Assembly (NCBI GenBank): GCA_027943335.1
Contig: BSBK01006754.1
Coordinates: 648,001-712,000, forward strand
Origin: Chamaecyparis obtusa
Taxonomy: Eukaryota > Streptophyta > Pinopsida > Cupressales > Cupressaceae
Direction: 5' to 3'
DNA: 64,000 nucleotides
Positions 12,054 to 25,200 of the stretch are shown here, piece by piece. The stretch's first letter is position 1, and each line of letters starts with the position of its first letter. A program made the position numbers and the translations under genes. The notes beneath the pieces were generated by a model. That model was not told the DNA's origin and did no database searches. It worked only from the letters and a program-made list of their open reading frames with translations.

Positions 12054-12804
12054 GTTTCAAAATAAAAAGCAAAGATCTCAGCCTCTTCACACTTTTGGAC
12101 AAGAAGGACATTTCAAACATCACAAGGTCTAAAAGGGATGATAAGGTCGAAACAACCACAAGCATGAAGTAAAAAGAGTGATAGCGTTTAGCATTTTCGG
12201 GGTTGCAAGATGTTCGGGGTGTGAAACCTCTAAAATGTTGATAGCTCAAGGACAGCTAGAGTGAGGAAAAGGTGGCCCCTTCGGTGGTTTTAGGGATGCA
12301 AATTTTTTGGTGTGTGAAAGGTCTAAAAGGGCTGACACATCAAGGACTTGGCTTTTTCATCCTAGTTTTCTCCTTGGTTTTTAGACCCCAAAGGTCTGAA
12401 ACTAGGGTTTAGGGCCGGAACCCAAAAATGGGTCCGACGGTGAGATTCGACCATGAACTCATGAAGGGATGCAAGGGGACTGCTTGCCAATCCCAAAGGC
12501 CAAAAGAGGCTGACTAGATAGACCAACAAACTAATGACCAGGCTGAAAAAGGGCCAGAAACAAAACCCTAAACCTAAGACAACACCCCAAAAGAAAAAAA
12601 ATAGAAAAAAGGAAAACAAACTAAAATAAAACAAGAGGGAGACAATACGCCTACCATGGAGACAAAGAAGATGGCGATGGCCAATGAGAAGACAAGAGCA
12701 AACTATGTAGAAAAGCACTCGGACAGTGAAAACGGCAAGCAATAGGTGCAAAAAGGTCGGAGGAGCCAGAAGGCAAAGTGAGGGTTTAAAAAACCCTCAC
12801 CTCC

Positions 12805-12811
12805 TTTTATA
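12805..12811 (-). promoter_or_regulatory. LTR TATA box (3' LTR copy)
   Basis: This is the same CCTATAAAAGGAGG block as in the right LTR, again followed by the AGGGTTTAAAAAACCCT inverted repeat. In the 3' LTR it could drive read-out transcription leftward toward 6,606. Confidence 0.5.
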
Positions 12812-13215
12812 GGCTCATGGGGTTGTTGACATCAGTGACCCCACACATCGACCTTTTGGATGTTTCATTGTTTTGGGACTCCGAAAGCCTGACAATGCCA
12901 ATAGGTCTGACTCGGCAAAATGTCTGACTCTTGCATGAACTTATCTTTGGGACAATGACTATGTCCAAAAGATCCAAAAAGTTTGAAAGGGCCAACAAGG
13001 CCTTTTGATTCACTCCCCCTATTCTTCGTGCTTTTGGACCTCTTAAATTCTGAAAGACACATAAGGCCGAAAAGGCTGAAAGGCCAAAAACCAACTAAAA
13101 GGAAGGAAAAAAAACTAACTCCCAAAGACCACTAAAAATGAGCAGAAAATAGAAGGGGGGCCCCCTTTTAAGCCAAAAGGGCCATAAAGGGGGGTGTGGT
13201 TGTGGGGCCACAACA

Positions 13216-14269
13216 AATAGCCCAAACAAAAAAAATGATGAAAATTCCCCATAGCCAGTTGATCTGGAGACAGTCCCTGATGTGCAATGAGCCAAGTACG
13301 AAGATTAGCAGATAGAGTGTGCCTTTCAACATCACCAAGGTTGAGAAAACCATGATGTCTGCATCTAGTGTGTGAGGGTGTGAGTTCAATTTCCCTGGAA
13401 AACTCTTGCCATGAGCTCCCCTCGATGATCCACCTCTCATTGCCAGATCAATGCCCATCAACCAAAAGTCGACCATAAGTCAATTTGACCTTGCTCTATT
13501 ACCAGGTAGGCATTGATAGCCCTGATAGAGGTTGTCAAAGTCACCCTTTCCTAACTACAAATGAGCTTTAGTAGAAGTGCTAAAACTTCATAGGAGGGCT
13601 CATAGACTCAATTTACTTTAAGCTTTGGGGAAAGTCTCTTTGAAAGCACCCATCTATCAACAAATTTTATTCCATGTGAACTGCTTCGATGCTCCTTGTG
13701 GCTTTACAAAATGCCTTCTATAGCTCTTTCTTTCTTTTTTTTTTGGAAAATTGGGGCAGCGCTTAAACTGTGTTGTCCTAGTTTCAAGCATCTTTTTATT
13801 TATCTCATCTGTATGTGTTCCTCCCTTTCATTTCCTTGCTCTCTTTTTTTTTTAGTCTATATTCCAGTCTGGGAAGGGTTCTGGCTTTCAAGCTTCCTTC
13901 ATGGCTGTGGGTACTTCCTGGTGCAAATTGCAATCTCACCTAGAGGAGCTTGTGGCTTGGAATTTTCCTTCTTAAAAATGTGTTTCAATGTTGAGGATGC
14001 TTCAATCTGGCCTATGCTTCCAAGGATTCTGAAAAAAGAGCAATCTTTCCTCCTATCCCCATCCTTGGCTCACTACAAGATAGAACTATCCCCATAATTC
14101 AAGTCGTGGGAAGCTTAACTTGAGGCCTGGGCTAATTAAAAGGACTGCTCGAACAAAGGAAAATGCAAACCCCCCTGCAAACAAAGAAAAGACATGAATG
14201 ACAGGACTAACTCCAACCCAATGAAATAGACAAAAACAATATAATACAAGAATATACAACAGGGTACAA
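13216..14269 (-). other. Non-coding 3' part of the giant-LTR element body
   Basis: About 1 kb between the integrase and the 3' LTR holds no convincing gene on either strand. Pyrimidine runs on the plus strand (13,722-13,744 and 13,838-13,856) are purine runs in element orientation. The sequence directly next to the LTR (GTTTGGGCTATT on the minus strand) is not purine-rich, so the polypurine tract is not where it is usually found. Confidence 0.5.
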
Positions 14270-15376
14270 GGGACTAATCAAGTCCTGAAATAGTGCTTCA
14301 AAAACTAGCCATTGATTGGTAATGGGACCAATTCTCCATCGAGAGAACTAATCTGAAAGGTATTTTCTCCCAGGATCTTAGCTATTTGAAATGGGCCTAT
14401 CCACAGATGTTGGAATTTTGTGTGGCTGCCTAGTTTTTCTTTTTCTTTGTCCCACATTAGAACCAGATTAGAAATTTGGAAAGCTTTTACAGTTTCTCTT
14501 TTATCAAACCATGGCTTGACGACAGCCTAGTGTTTCGCTATGTGTTCTAGGGCCATGGTTCATTTTTCTTCGAGGTTCAACAAATTCATAAGATGAATCT
14601 ACACCCAATCCTCACCCTTGACATATTGATCCATAAATCTCAAGATTGGTATTTTTAGGTTCATCAAAAAGATAGGTTGAAAACCATACACTAATTGGTA
14701 GGGAGAAGTCCCCAGGGCATTCTTGATTCTAACCTGATCTGTCCACAAAGCATATTTCAACTGGGTGTGCCAATCTCTGGGATTATCATCTAACAGACAT
14801 TTGATTACTATTGTTAGGTTCTTGTTGGTGGATTTAGCAACTCCATTCCCTTGTGGGTAGTAATTGGAGAAGAATTTAAGAATTACCTGGTTCTCAAAAT
14901 CCGACTGAATGAGGCTTGCAGATGAAAAGTAGGGAGCATTATCGCATACTAGGAAAAAGGGCATGCCAAACCTCGTGATGGTGAACTCCTCTAGAAATTT
15001 AATTATCACCTCAGTGGTATAGTTCTTCATAACCTATGTCTCTATCCATTGCATGTAGTAGTCTGTTGTTGTCAGAATATATCAGTGGCTTGTAGAGGAT
15101 AGAGGATTAATTCTTCCCACAAAATCTAGCCCCCATTGGGTGAATGGGCGTACTTTGTATACCGGTTGTAAGGGCATCGCTGGGTGTCTTTCTTGAATGG
15201 TGCTAGTTTGGAAAACATGGCAAGTATGCACATGTTCATGAGCATCCTTGAATAGAGTCAGCCACTAATAGCGATATCTTAGTATCTAATGAGTTGTAGC
15301 TTTTGTTGATCCGTGTCCCTTACCATACTTGTCATGAAACTCTGAGGACTAGCTCTCCTTCTGTCCGGTCCAAACA
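14270..15376 (-). pseudogene. Integrase of the giant-LTR Gypsy element
   Basis: The minus strand shows a damaged His/Cys region (HEHVHTCHVFQ, about 15,210). The core follows, with FTQWGLDFVGRINPLSS, DYYMQWIE and VCDNAPYFSS. The last active-site block reads YYPQGNGVAKSTNKNL, with Lys at the place of the catalytic Glu. The clearest open stretch is 14,599-15,030. The C-terminal part continues with stops to about 14,270. The frame differs from RT, so at least one frameshift lies near 15,100-15,370. Confidence 0.8.
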
Positions 15377-16954
15377 TCATAAATATAACCCATCATAGTT
15401 ATGTTTGTAAAGCTTCCCATTTTTCAGCATGTATGAGCTACTCTTATTCTTTAGTGCTCTCTGTTGGGAACCATTCAATCCATCTGGACAACAGTTATGT
15501 GGCAAGTAGTAGACTACGTCTTGATACCATACATTAGTGATTATCCCTTCACTGGTGTACACCTGACACACCAATCCTTGTTTTGTTTTTGCCATCATCT
15601 TGGTAAGGCCTTGGCCTCTCACTAATTTCATCAGTTGTATCTCAATGTTGAACTCCTGCAATATTGCCATCCATTTACCCCTTCATTCCCCAAGTTCATT
15701 CTGCATTAGTAAAGACTTAACTACTAGATCTGGGACAATAGCAATGACCTTTCTCCTTAGTATGTAATGTCTAAATTTCTTGATAGCCTTGACTAATGTG
15801 AAAGACTATTTATCTAAGTTAGGATATTTGAGCTCTGTGCTCTTCAGTGGGTAGCTCATGAAAGCAATCAGCCTTTCATCTTCACCTTCTTTCTTCTGCA
15901 TGAGGATCCCTGTGCATGAATGATCCGAGGCAAATGAGTAGACTTTGAACGGTAGGAGATAATCAGGGCTGACTAAAACTGGAGCAGTGGAGATGGATGT
16001 CTTGATTTCTTTGAATGCCTCTTTGGTTGAGGTGTTCCATTCAATTTTAGCATCCTTTTTTAGCATATCATTCAAAGGATGTACTATCTCTGCAAAACCA
16101 CTAATGAACTTCCAGACAAAGTTGATTTTCTTGAAAAAGGATTTCAATTCTTTCCTACGATTCGGTGGGACCAATTTGAGGATAGCTTCGACCCTTTCAG
16201 GATCAACTGAGATACTTGTCTTAGATATAATGTGCCCAATGAGTTTGCCTTGAGTCACCCCAAAAATACACTTCTTGGGGTTCAAAGAAATATCATAGTG
16301 TCGACATCTCTTCAAGACCTTTCGCAAGTCTTTGATGTGGTCAGCCCAGTTCCTAGAGAAGACTATGAGGTCATCCATATATATCACAATGCACTTGTTG
16401 ACCAGACCCTTGAATGCCTCATCCATAGCTTGTTGGAATGTAGCTCCCACATTGATTAAATCAAATGACATATGGCGGTAGGCCAATGTCCCCCATTTTG
16501 TAGTGAAGGTCATCTTCAAACGGTCCTCTTCTTTCACCATGACTTGGTTGTACCCTGAGTAGCCATCCAGAAAGGACATCATCTGATAACCATTGACCAC
16601 TTGTAACACTTCATCCAGTGAAGGCAAAGGATAGTTGTCTTTCTAAGAGGATCAGTTTAGATTCCTAAAATCCATATAGAGCTGAACCTCTCCACTTTTC
16701 TTTCTTACGGGCACCAGGTTGGCTACCCAGGTTGAATGCTGAATGGGAAAAATTATCTTGGCATCAAGCAGCTTTTGTACTTCTTTTTGGATTACTAGCT
16801 CGATCACGGGGTTAACCAGTCTTTGCCTCTGGCGGAAAGGTTTGGCATCTGGATTCAGTGGGATGTTATGGACTATAACACTAGGATCATAAGTTTTCAG
16901 ATCTTTGTAGCACCATGCTATGATGTCCTTATATTCGGTGAGTAGCTCAACCAT
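15377..16954 (-). pseudogene. Reverse transcriptase and native RNase H of the giant-LTR Gypsy element
   Basis: RT runs about 16,954-15,990: WCYKDLKTYDP, WVANLVPVRKKSGEVQLYMD, then after two stops near 16,640 MSFLDGYSGYNQVMV, the active-site block IVIYMDDLIVFSR (YMDD kept) and LNPKKCIFGV. Native RNase H follows (YSFASDHSCTGILMQKKEG, LIAFMSYPLKSTELKYPNLD) to about 15,600, ending with LVRGQGL. The RT copies element RNA into DNA and RNase H removes the RNA strand. The frame is shared with the upstream RNase H. Stops after LNLDK at 15,806 and elsewhere show it is dead. Confidence 0.9.
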
Positions 16955-17735
16955 TCACTTCTTTTCTTCTGGTGTGCCTACCTTGCCTACATGAACCTCC
17001 CTGGGCTTGAGTTGTGTACCCAAGTTATAGAGTTTGCAATCATCTCCACTTACTACTAGGGTTTTTCTTCTCTCTTGGGTGTGTTCATCTTTATCAAAAA
17101 TTCTTTCTAGAGCTACCATACCCTTCAAAATGGAATTTATCTTCAAGTTCAAAATCCCCAAGTCATCGAGCTCCTCTGTTTCACTTTCTTCTTCATCAAT
17201 ATTTTGCTTGTCAAAGATACCAACATTCATAATGAACTCTAGGATTTGTTGATCATCGTGAAACACTTGGAAGTTCTTGATGTTATCCGGAACAGCTGGC
17301 ACGGCCACAAGCTCTATGGAAAACCTTTTCAACGTGGACTTCTCTAGTGGTTGCAAGGAACTTGCAGACACTGCCAAGGTGTCGGTGATAGTATTCCTTC
17401 TTCTTGGGATGCTTTGAATGCTAAAAGCTTCAAAATCTTTAACTAAATCCCAAACATGATTGTTGTATGAAACCAATCATTTATCCATACAGGAATACTA
17501 GCTCTTGATCTGTCTAACAATCAATTGTGAATCTCCTTCCATAGCTATTGCTTTTACCTTCTTCTCGTGTGTGAAAAGGAGACCTCAGACTAGAGCCTTG
17601 TATTTAGCAACATTTTTGGTGCAATATAATTGCAACTGATAGGCGGCATAATATGAAGCTCCACAAGGGTTGATTACCTTGATTCCCTCTCCTGCCCCTA
17701 GCTTACACTTGGAGCCATCGAAACAAAGTTTCCAG
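16955..17735 (-). pseudogene. Extra RNase H domain placed before RT
   Basis: Between protease and RT the minus strand encodes WKLCFDGSKCKLGAGEG, CTKNVAKYKALV, then AMEGDSQLIVRQI and SIPRRRNTITDTLA. These are the D, E, D and D/H blocks of an RNase H like the second (archaeal-type) RNase H of Tat elements; here the E position reads K (AKYKALV). It is followed by an acidic linker with FHDDQQILEF. In ordinary Tat elements this domain follows the native RNase H. Here it lies upstream of RT in the same frame as RT. Stops near 17,615 and 17,500 break it. Confidence 0.7.
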
Positions 17736-18599
17736 ATTGAGTGATTCTTATTGGAAGGTACCTTTACTTAAGGTCCCAAGATTACTTCTGGTGGAGATGT
17801 CTTAACTTGGGGCTCATTAGAGGTCAAGGGTGGTGACTGGTCTTTTGGCTTTGTGGCCTCTGATGTCTCCTCCTCAGGGCATTCCCTTTTTGATAGAGGG
17901 ACCCTTTTCATTTTTTTCTTTGCCTAGGCCTTGCACCATACTTCATCACATGGGGGAAAGCATCCATCATTAGAGGAACTCCATTCTTCTTGTGAAAAAC
18001 CCTCTGTTTGTAGGGACCTCAGGTTGTTCATGAAAGGGGGGATCCTCCTCCTTTAAACCCTTAGTTGTGTCTTCAATAAGTTGAGGCATGTCTAACATCT
18101 GGCTGACTACCTGAATAACCACCTACCGACAGTCTTGGTAGGTAAATTCTGAATGATTAGTTTGATAGAGGCAACAGTAACCTGGTAACATAAGTATATT
18201 TGGGTCTGCGTCTCTACCAAGGTGTCTCATGTTCTTTGTCATGCCTATTATGAATTCCGCAAAGACTTTGTCTGAAATCTAGGCATCTATCAATCCTTGC
18301 ACTGGGTTGTTATTAGAATCCTCTTCACCTTTAAGGCTGAATGTGAAGGCTTTGTCAAAATGATATACTCCTAAATCAGCTTGTGAGAACAAAACTTCAT
18401 TTGGGGTGTTATACTCTATTATCATCTACTTGAGTTTAGGTTTTGCATCAATCTTAATTTGATTTTTGAGACCCTTCCATGGTAGCCATAGTTGGGTAAA
18501 ATCAGTAGAGAACCAACCCCTCAAAGATCGCGTCCATTCTCGGCTGAGCAACATGCCATAGGTTTCTGGGATGTCTACCACATGAACATCAATGCAATC

Positions 18600-20780
18600 C
18601 TAGATCCTAGGGTCAGCCGTTAGTTGAATCCATGTATCCTTCAAAACACTAATAACCTTGACTTCTATTTTATCAAGTTGAATTACCACTCGGTTAGTGG
18701 GCTGAGGATTCACTCCTAGTCTCTGGCATATGGACAATGACATCATGTTGCATGGTGCACTAGAGTCAATTAAACAATTATGTAAGTTCTTTCCAAATAT
18801 TTTGAGGCTAAGTAAGAATGGGGGCACCTCCACCCTATCTTTGAACATAGTTGGCATTGCCTCTATTGCATTGATGTTAGATACATTGTCGGCACTACTA
18901 CTGAGGGAAGTTGACTTGGAGTGATCCAAGGTCTTTAGGAGGGCCTCCCTCTGAGCAGGATAACTCTGCAACATATCATACATTGACATGTTTGTTCTAA
19001 CCCTTTTTAGCTCTTCTATCACACTATACCTTTCATTGGTCCCAACTGGGCCTTTTGATGCGGCCGGTTGATACAATGTTGTTTGGATAGTAGTGGTACT
19101 AGGTCCCCTCGGTGGTACAGGGTTATTGTTGGCCCTCAGGTCAAGTGGAGTGGGTTGCATGCTTGGAGGAATTCCATCCATTAGGGGCTCCCTTCTGCTT
19201 CTTAAATTGTGGGTATTTCTATTGCCGTTTTGGAAAGCATGGGCCTCTGAATATTCTGGTTGGCTCTCTTGGTTGAATGGGAAAACAAACTCTTCCTCTG
19301 AAGTGCTATTCACTGGAGTTCCACCCACACTTGGATCATATGACTCAAATGCCATGGTGCTGAAACGAGCATGGGAGCTCTTAGGATCCTAGGTTTGATT
19401 ATCATACTCCCCCCTATACTCGAAATATGGCTAATGCATACTGGGACCTTGGGTGTAGCTAGTTTATGATGAACTGGAGAAATTGGCATTATCCATGGGG
19501 ATAATACCATTGTTCAGGTGTGTATTCCAAGTCCTATTTGTCCTTTTTTGTCCAAATTGCTTGTCTTGAGAGCCATTCCCATAACCTCCCCCACTATTGT
19601 TATTGTTGTTGTTATAATTTCCATAGCTACGATTCTGATTCTGAGAGTAATTATTCAGGGCAGCAGCTGGTCGTGGGGGATTTCCTTGATTTGGATTCAG
19701 GTTGAGCTTCATCTGTGTGATCTCCCCAATTAATTGGGACAGCATCTTCTTCATGGCATCCAACTCATTGAGTAGGGCTTGGTCTGGCTCATTTGGGATA
19801 GTGACCTTCTCCTCACACAAGGCAGCCCTATGTGTGTCATACCCTGGGTATGTGATGGTCAGAGGTGGGGCAGCAACATATGGAGTTGGCACTAGGTTGA
19901 TCTTCGGGGTTTGGTGCATTGGTACTTGATTGTTTGTTATGAAAGGACCAGTTGTGACCACATTTGTCAATGTAGGTAGGACACCATACCTTCCTCTTAC
20001 TTGCAGATCCATTTGTTAAGTGAACAAAATAGCTTCATTACATGCTTTCTCTAGAGTGTCAATGTCTCCTGGAGGCAATCTCTTCAGGAATATGGATGTT
20101 AGTGGGTCCAAGGTGCACAAGTATACTTGTATGGCGGCACCAACTGACACCATGTATGGAGCCTCAAGCTTTTGATACATATTGTGAAAATGGTGGTTGA
20201 ACATGGTGATAGATTCATTGAGGTCTTTTCTTACCAAAATGAACTGGTGATGGAGAGTTTCCAGATCCACATATAGTTTGAATTGATTAAGGAATTTTGT
20301 TTCAAACTCCTGCCAGGTAGTAATGGATCCTTGTGGTAAGTTTAGGTACCAATTATATGCAAACTCTCCCAATGTGTATGGGAAGAGGTGGCACATGACG
20401 TCTTGATGAGAAATCTCTTTTCAATTACACAATTCTTTGAATGCATGGACATGTTCTTCCGCAGTCCTAGATTCTCCATAGATGAATCATGGGTAGAACT
20501 TTTCAGGATTTTTGGGTAGCTAATGGATCTATCCCTACAAGTCCAATGGTGAACTTTGGGCATTTGTAAAGAATTCCATCAGAGCTGGTGGTGGTGGAGT
20601 AGCAGGCTGTGCAGCAATGGTTGGAATTGGAGGAAGATCTGAATGATCTGAGGTGTCCTCTCTGTGCTTTGTTTTGCTAATGTGAGGTTTGCAAAACTTT
20701 GTAAGTTCAAGGAACTCCCCTTTGTTGGGTGAAGATCTAAGGACTCATTGGAATCTCTCAAGGGAGAATGATCCTATATT
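18600..20780 (-). pseudogene. gag and aspartic protease of the giant-LTR Gypsy element
   Basis: One minus frame with several stops runs from about 20,780 to TAG at 18,600. A Pro-rich N-terminus leads into the retrotransposon capsid block (FAYNWYLNLPQGSITTWQEF, about 20,360). Then come an Asn/Gly-rich stretch near 19,600 and a protease with LIDSSAPCNMMSLSICQRLG near 18,770. The protease has D-S-S-A where D-S/T-G-A is usual, so it is probably inactive. No CCHC zinc knuckle was seen. The frame continues past 18,600 with a protease tail (DIPETYGMLLSREW). Confidence 0.8.
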
Positions 20781-20802
20781 CTAAGGTGTCCCTTTTGAGG
20801 GC

Positions 20803-20818
20803 CCTCCTTTTAGCACCA
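20803..20818 (-). promoter_or_regulatory. Primer-binding site candidate
   Basis: Four bases inside the 5' LTR the minus strand reads TGGTGCTAAAAGGAGG. It starts with TGG, as expected for pairing with a tRNA 3' CCA. It is not the common plant initiator-Met site, and I cannot name the tRNA. Confidence 0.45.
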
Positions 20819-22229
20819 CTTTTATTGAGGGTCATTTTTGCATGAAGACAACAACTAGGAGCCTGTAAGAACAAACCCCTCTCTTGGAAGATTGATGGAA
20901 TCAATCTCAAGGTTCTGGATGGCTGGGTCTCAACTGCTCAAGTAATTCAATGAAAGACAAATGTGAATTTGTTATCAAGGAGGCCTTTGCTAGTTCTTCT
21001 CTTAAGGGAAACTGCAAAACAAACTTTAGGATTCCACAATATCTCTCTCTTTTTTTTTAATTCAATTTTCAGACTTAAGAAATGAAAACAATATAAATTT
21101 AAATTATCCTATTGAAAGCAACTTTGCAAGGAAGGTTAAGAAGAGTAAGGTAACAAGAAACTTGAAAGGAAATACTTGAAAGAAACCTAACGGGCATATG
21201 CTAGTAATCACACCACCATGTGAATTAAATGGCCGAGAAGATGAGGAACCCACACAACAGAGATCAAATCATGTCACAATCTTCAGCTGAATGGATGCAA
21301 TCATCAATGGAATTCAAACAATGCAGATGCATGATAAGTCAAAACTCATCAGATCATGAAGCCACTCCAGATGTGTGCACATGTGAGACAAGTTAATCTT
21401 TAGGCACCAAAGAAAGATCTTCTTAGAGATTTGTCACAAAAGAGCAATATGATACCAGCAAACACCAAATTTAGAGATCACAGACTTGAAATCATCAAAC
21501 AAAGAATCAGCTCTTCAAAATAAAGAATGAGCAAATCACACATTCATAGATTTCACATAGATAGTAGAAAAATCATAGTGTGGATGAAGCACCAATTGTA
21601 TAACTTGTCTTAATCATTCAGTCGACCCTCATTACATCATTTTATTACAATTTATAAAGCTCTGCTCTTATTTTCGCAGCTAGGGTTTTGCTGCAACTAA
21701 AACTTGAAAAGAAATCTAAACTAGAGATTGCATTAAAGAAACTACTACTAAAGCTAAGTTAAATTGTCCTAGCATGGAATTAAACCTCGTGCATTACAAT
21801 AATTTTCATAAAACAAGCATCAGATATCTCAAAAATGGGGCCAGAATTGTTGCATGCACTTGATGATCTTCATGTTTGTACCCTTAATCTCTGGTTTCGG
21901 TTGCTCCATGTGGTCCTGACTAAAAGAGATCCTGCAATCATGCCCAAACAATCCCAAGAAAGAAGCCCAACTGACTGAGAAGTGATCTCTGAGAAAATTG
22001 GAGTCAACTCCCGGATGTGCCCAAAACCTAACACTTGGTTTGAAAATGAAACACCCCAAAATTGGCTAAGTGCAAACATTATTTCTACTACTACAGAGTT
22101 GTCAGAGTTGTCAGAGGCTAAAAACTCCCTATGGCTGAAAGGGCCAAAAATCTTATACTGAAAAAAGACTAAGTATCAAAACTGCACTTTCTGTATATGG
22201 GAGCTGACAGATCTTGAGCTAGAGGTCCA

Positions 22230-25200
22230 CTAGCTAGAAGGTACTTCTAGATGTGCCTTCTTGAATCTACCTACCACCTTCACCACCTCATTGAAGTTCA
22301 GCATCTTAATGCCTTGGAGAATTTCCTTCTGTCTCTCTCTATAATCTTTCAATCCCCTAGCAAAGGCTTTTATTTCTTCTTCATGAGGCAGCATTCTCTG
22401 AATCTCCTCCCTTTGATAAAACATTTGTTGAAGATCCTCCTTTGTCTTTACCCATTGGAATATATTAAAATACTATTTGACAATATCACTCACCGGGTGC
22501 ATAGTCTTATCATCATCATCCTCAAACAGATCTAAATCTAACCCCTCAAAGAACTCCTATAACTCATTTACAAACAGCATGCCCTCATCCCTTTTCTTAT
22601 CCAACCTTTTGAGCACCTTCTCAAGTATGGCTAATGCTACTGTTATCTCTTGGATCCATTCCTCAAAGTTATCTAACACTACCCCTTCATAAATCTTCAT
22701 TAGCACCTAGAAGCACTACTTCCTTATCATTGTCAGCTCATCTAATACCTTTTTCCAGTTTAGGATAGTTTCTTCTACCCCATTCTCCTCACTCATGATC
22801 TCTACCAAAGAAACTATTCCTACCAAAATGCCTTGAAAGGGCCTTAAAATCCGCCTAAGAGATAAGCTAGTGAATTGCTCAAAATCTAACTTCCAATCCG
22901 CACAAGCCCATACAAAAGAATGTGGAATGTTAGTGTTTATATCCCCCTTCTTCTCCAAAATCACTTGTAATGAGGCTTCGGGGTTATTTGGGTCAATTGG
23001 ACCCGCCGTTTTCAAAATGAATTTCTTCATTGCTTCATTTTTTTCTTCCAATGCTTTTATTCTTTCCTCATCTTTACTCATAAAACCCAAAGCATGCTTC
23101 AGACCCAAGGTGGCCAAGGTTTTGCTACCTTCTTTGGTTGGTTCTCCCAAGTCCACTTCCTCTAACACATAGTCCTCTAGAGTGATCTCCTTTTCACTGA
23201 TACCCATCATGGGGACAACCACCTATGCCTTCCACCTTCCTGCCTGATCTTGCGTTACATAAGACATTCTCTTTGCCTGGGGAATTGGTGCCATTTGGTG
23301 GAAGGCATGTCCTAGCATAGTCATATCAACCTCCTCATCACTATATACCCTCACCCTTGGTTGCACTTCTTTGGTAAACCAAGTGGGCTTTGAGGATGCA
23401 CTCAATGGCTCATAGGAAGCAACCAATGTAGTAGAAATGCCCACGTGTTCAATCCTTATCTCTACTGTGACTTCTTCTTCTGTCTCCTGCTCATTCCCAA
23501 TACCTTATTCTGGCTCTCCCTCAATAGTCATCTGTTGCTCATCAAATGTTTTCTCCTTAGTATCTATTTGAGGCTTATCTTCTTTTATATGTAGCTCCTC
23601 TTCTATCTGAGATTCTCCCTTATTACCCTCTTCCTCAAATCCAATATGAATTTCTTCTCCCCCTTCTCTGCCGATGACTTCAACTTCTTTCTCTAGTTCT
23701 TGTGAGCTCTGGGGTATCAACTCCATATTTACTTGGGGAGGAATGTTGAGTGGGGGAGGTGTAGATGATGCGAGGGGAGTGGTAAATTGGGCTGGTGGAG
23801 TTGGAGTTGGGAAAGGAACATGGGAAGAAAAGGGTTGCTGAGGCGGCGGAGTATCTAGCACGGGAGTGGGAAGTGGGATAGTGGGAGGCTCTTGAAGTGG
23901 AATGGGGGGAAGTGTGGAAGGGTGAGATGGGGGAGGAGGTGGAACAAATGCATCCAAAGGCACTTTTGTACTTTCTTCCTCCTTTGAGGTTATCTTAACA
24001 TACGATTCCTTCTCAGGTCCTGCAATTCCCTCCTAGTCTTTGGCCATTTCAACCTCACTTTGTCCTTGAGGTGCCTGTGGTAACTCTTCTCCCATGCCAC
24101 TAAAAAGGCTAGTGAACTACATAGGAGCCTATTGTTCAGCTTCTTTAAACCCATGCAAGCCTACAAAATTGGAGATGTTGAATTCATCGTCACCTAGGGC
24201 ATCCAAATTTATTGGCTCCCCCTAAGCATCCCCTTCATCTTCATTAGGATCATTCTCCATTATTCTTCTTTTCTTTAGGAATCTTTTTGACCATGTCCTG
24301 CTAATGAGGGGGGTTTCATCCAACAAATCCTCATCACCTTCTTCTAGAGTATCCATATGTGTAGGGTTTGAGCCTACTTTCCTTTTGTAAATGTGGCCCT
24401 TAATTACTCCGACCGGCTTAGGTCCAACTATTTTGAACTTTGTTCTCTTTTCTGAGCTGGGATAACCAAGGTCACTTGATGAAGGTAGCTCCTATGGAGT
24501 AATGCTCCCAGTTATCTTGGTTTTCACCTTTTTTGAGTGCATGACCGAACCATACGCGGTGGGGTGCTCATGGCGATATACAGTCCTAGGCTTTAGAGGG
24601 GCAGCCCCTTTAAACTGAGGTTCCAGTATCTTTTCCCCCTTCTTCTTTCCTCTAGATGATTTCTTGGGGAGTTTCTTTATAGGAAGTGGTTGCATAGGAA
24701 AAGGATGAGCAACCCACAACCTTGTCAACTTGACCACATGTCGGGCCCTGAAGTCCATATTATCATTCTCATCTGGATCTATTTCTGCATTTAGGATGAC
24801 CCTGTTATACACCTTATCCATGTTATATATAGAATCCATGATTTTATCAAAGTCTACATCTAATGCCTTCTATGGAATCTTCAGGGAAAGGGCACCTTGC
24901 ACCAATTCTATGCTCATCCAAAAATAGTCATGGATTCTCACCTCATAATCATCCACACAATTGGCCCAATGATCTTCAACATGTAGCTCATGGACATAGT
25001 GTCTCCCCATTATGTGGTTGTAAGTACCAATGGGGTCAAAATGTGGCCTTAGCAGACTGTAGGTTGCTAGTGGGAATTCATCCCATTCTCTAATCTAAGA
25101 CTTGCAAACTTTCATGTTTGGAACACAATGGAGACCGACTGAAATAGGGAAACTCTAGCAGTGTTTCTTCTTATGCTTGATATGCTCATGAGCATTAGAC

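Larger units (their letters stand above)
6606..13215 (-). repeat. 3' LTR of the giant-LTR Gypsy element (left copy)
   Basis: The repeat is 6,610 bp and starts TATTGAGGGTCA and ends GGCCACAACA on the plus strand. In element orientation it runs TGTTGTGG to CCTCAATA. It aligns with 20,823-27,516 throughout. Against that copy it lacks 93 bp near 8,731 (in frame) and 1 bp near 11,494 (a frameshift in the LTR ORF). Confidence 0.9.

Noticed and set aside
12362..12751. 129-codon minus-strand frame rich in Phe and Leu near the LTR promoter
   Set aside because: It looks like a signal or membrane protein only because of poly-T runs. The right LTR does not keep it open, and it lies upstream of or around the expected leader.
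13696..14097. 133-codon plus-strand frame
   Set aside because: It is antisense to the 3' body of the Gypsy element, hydrophobic from T-rich runs, and has no motif.
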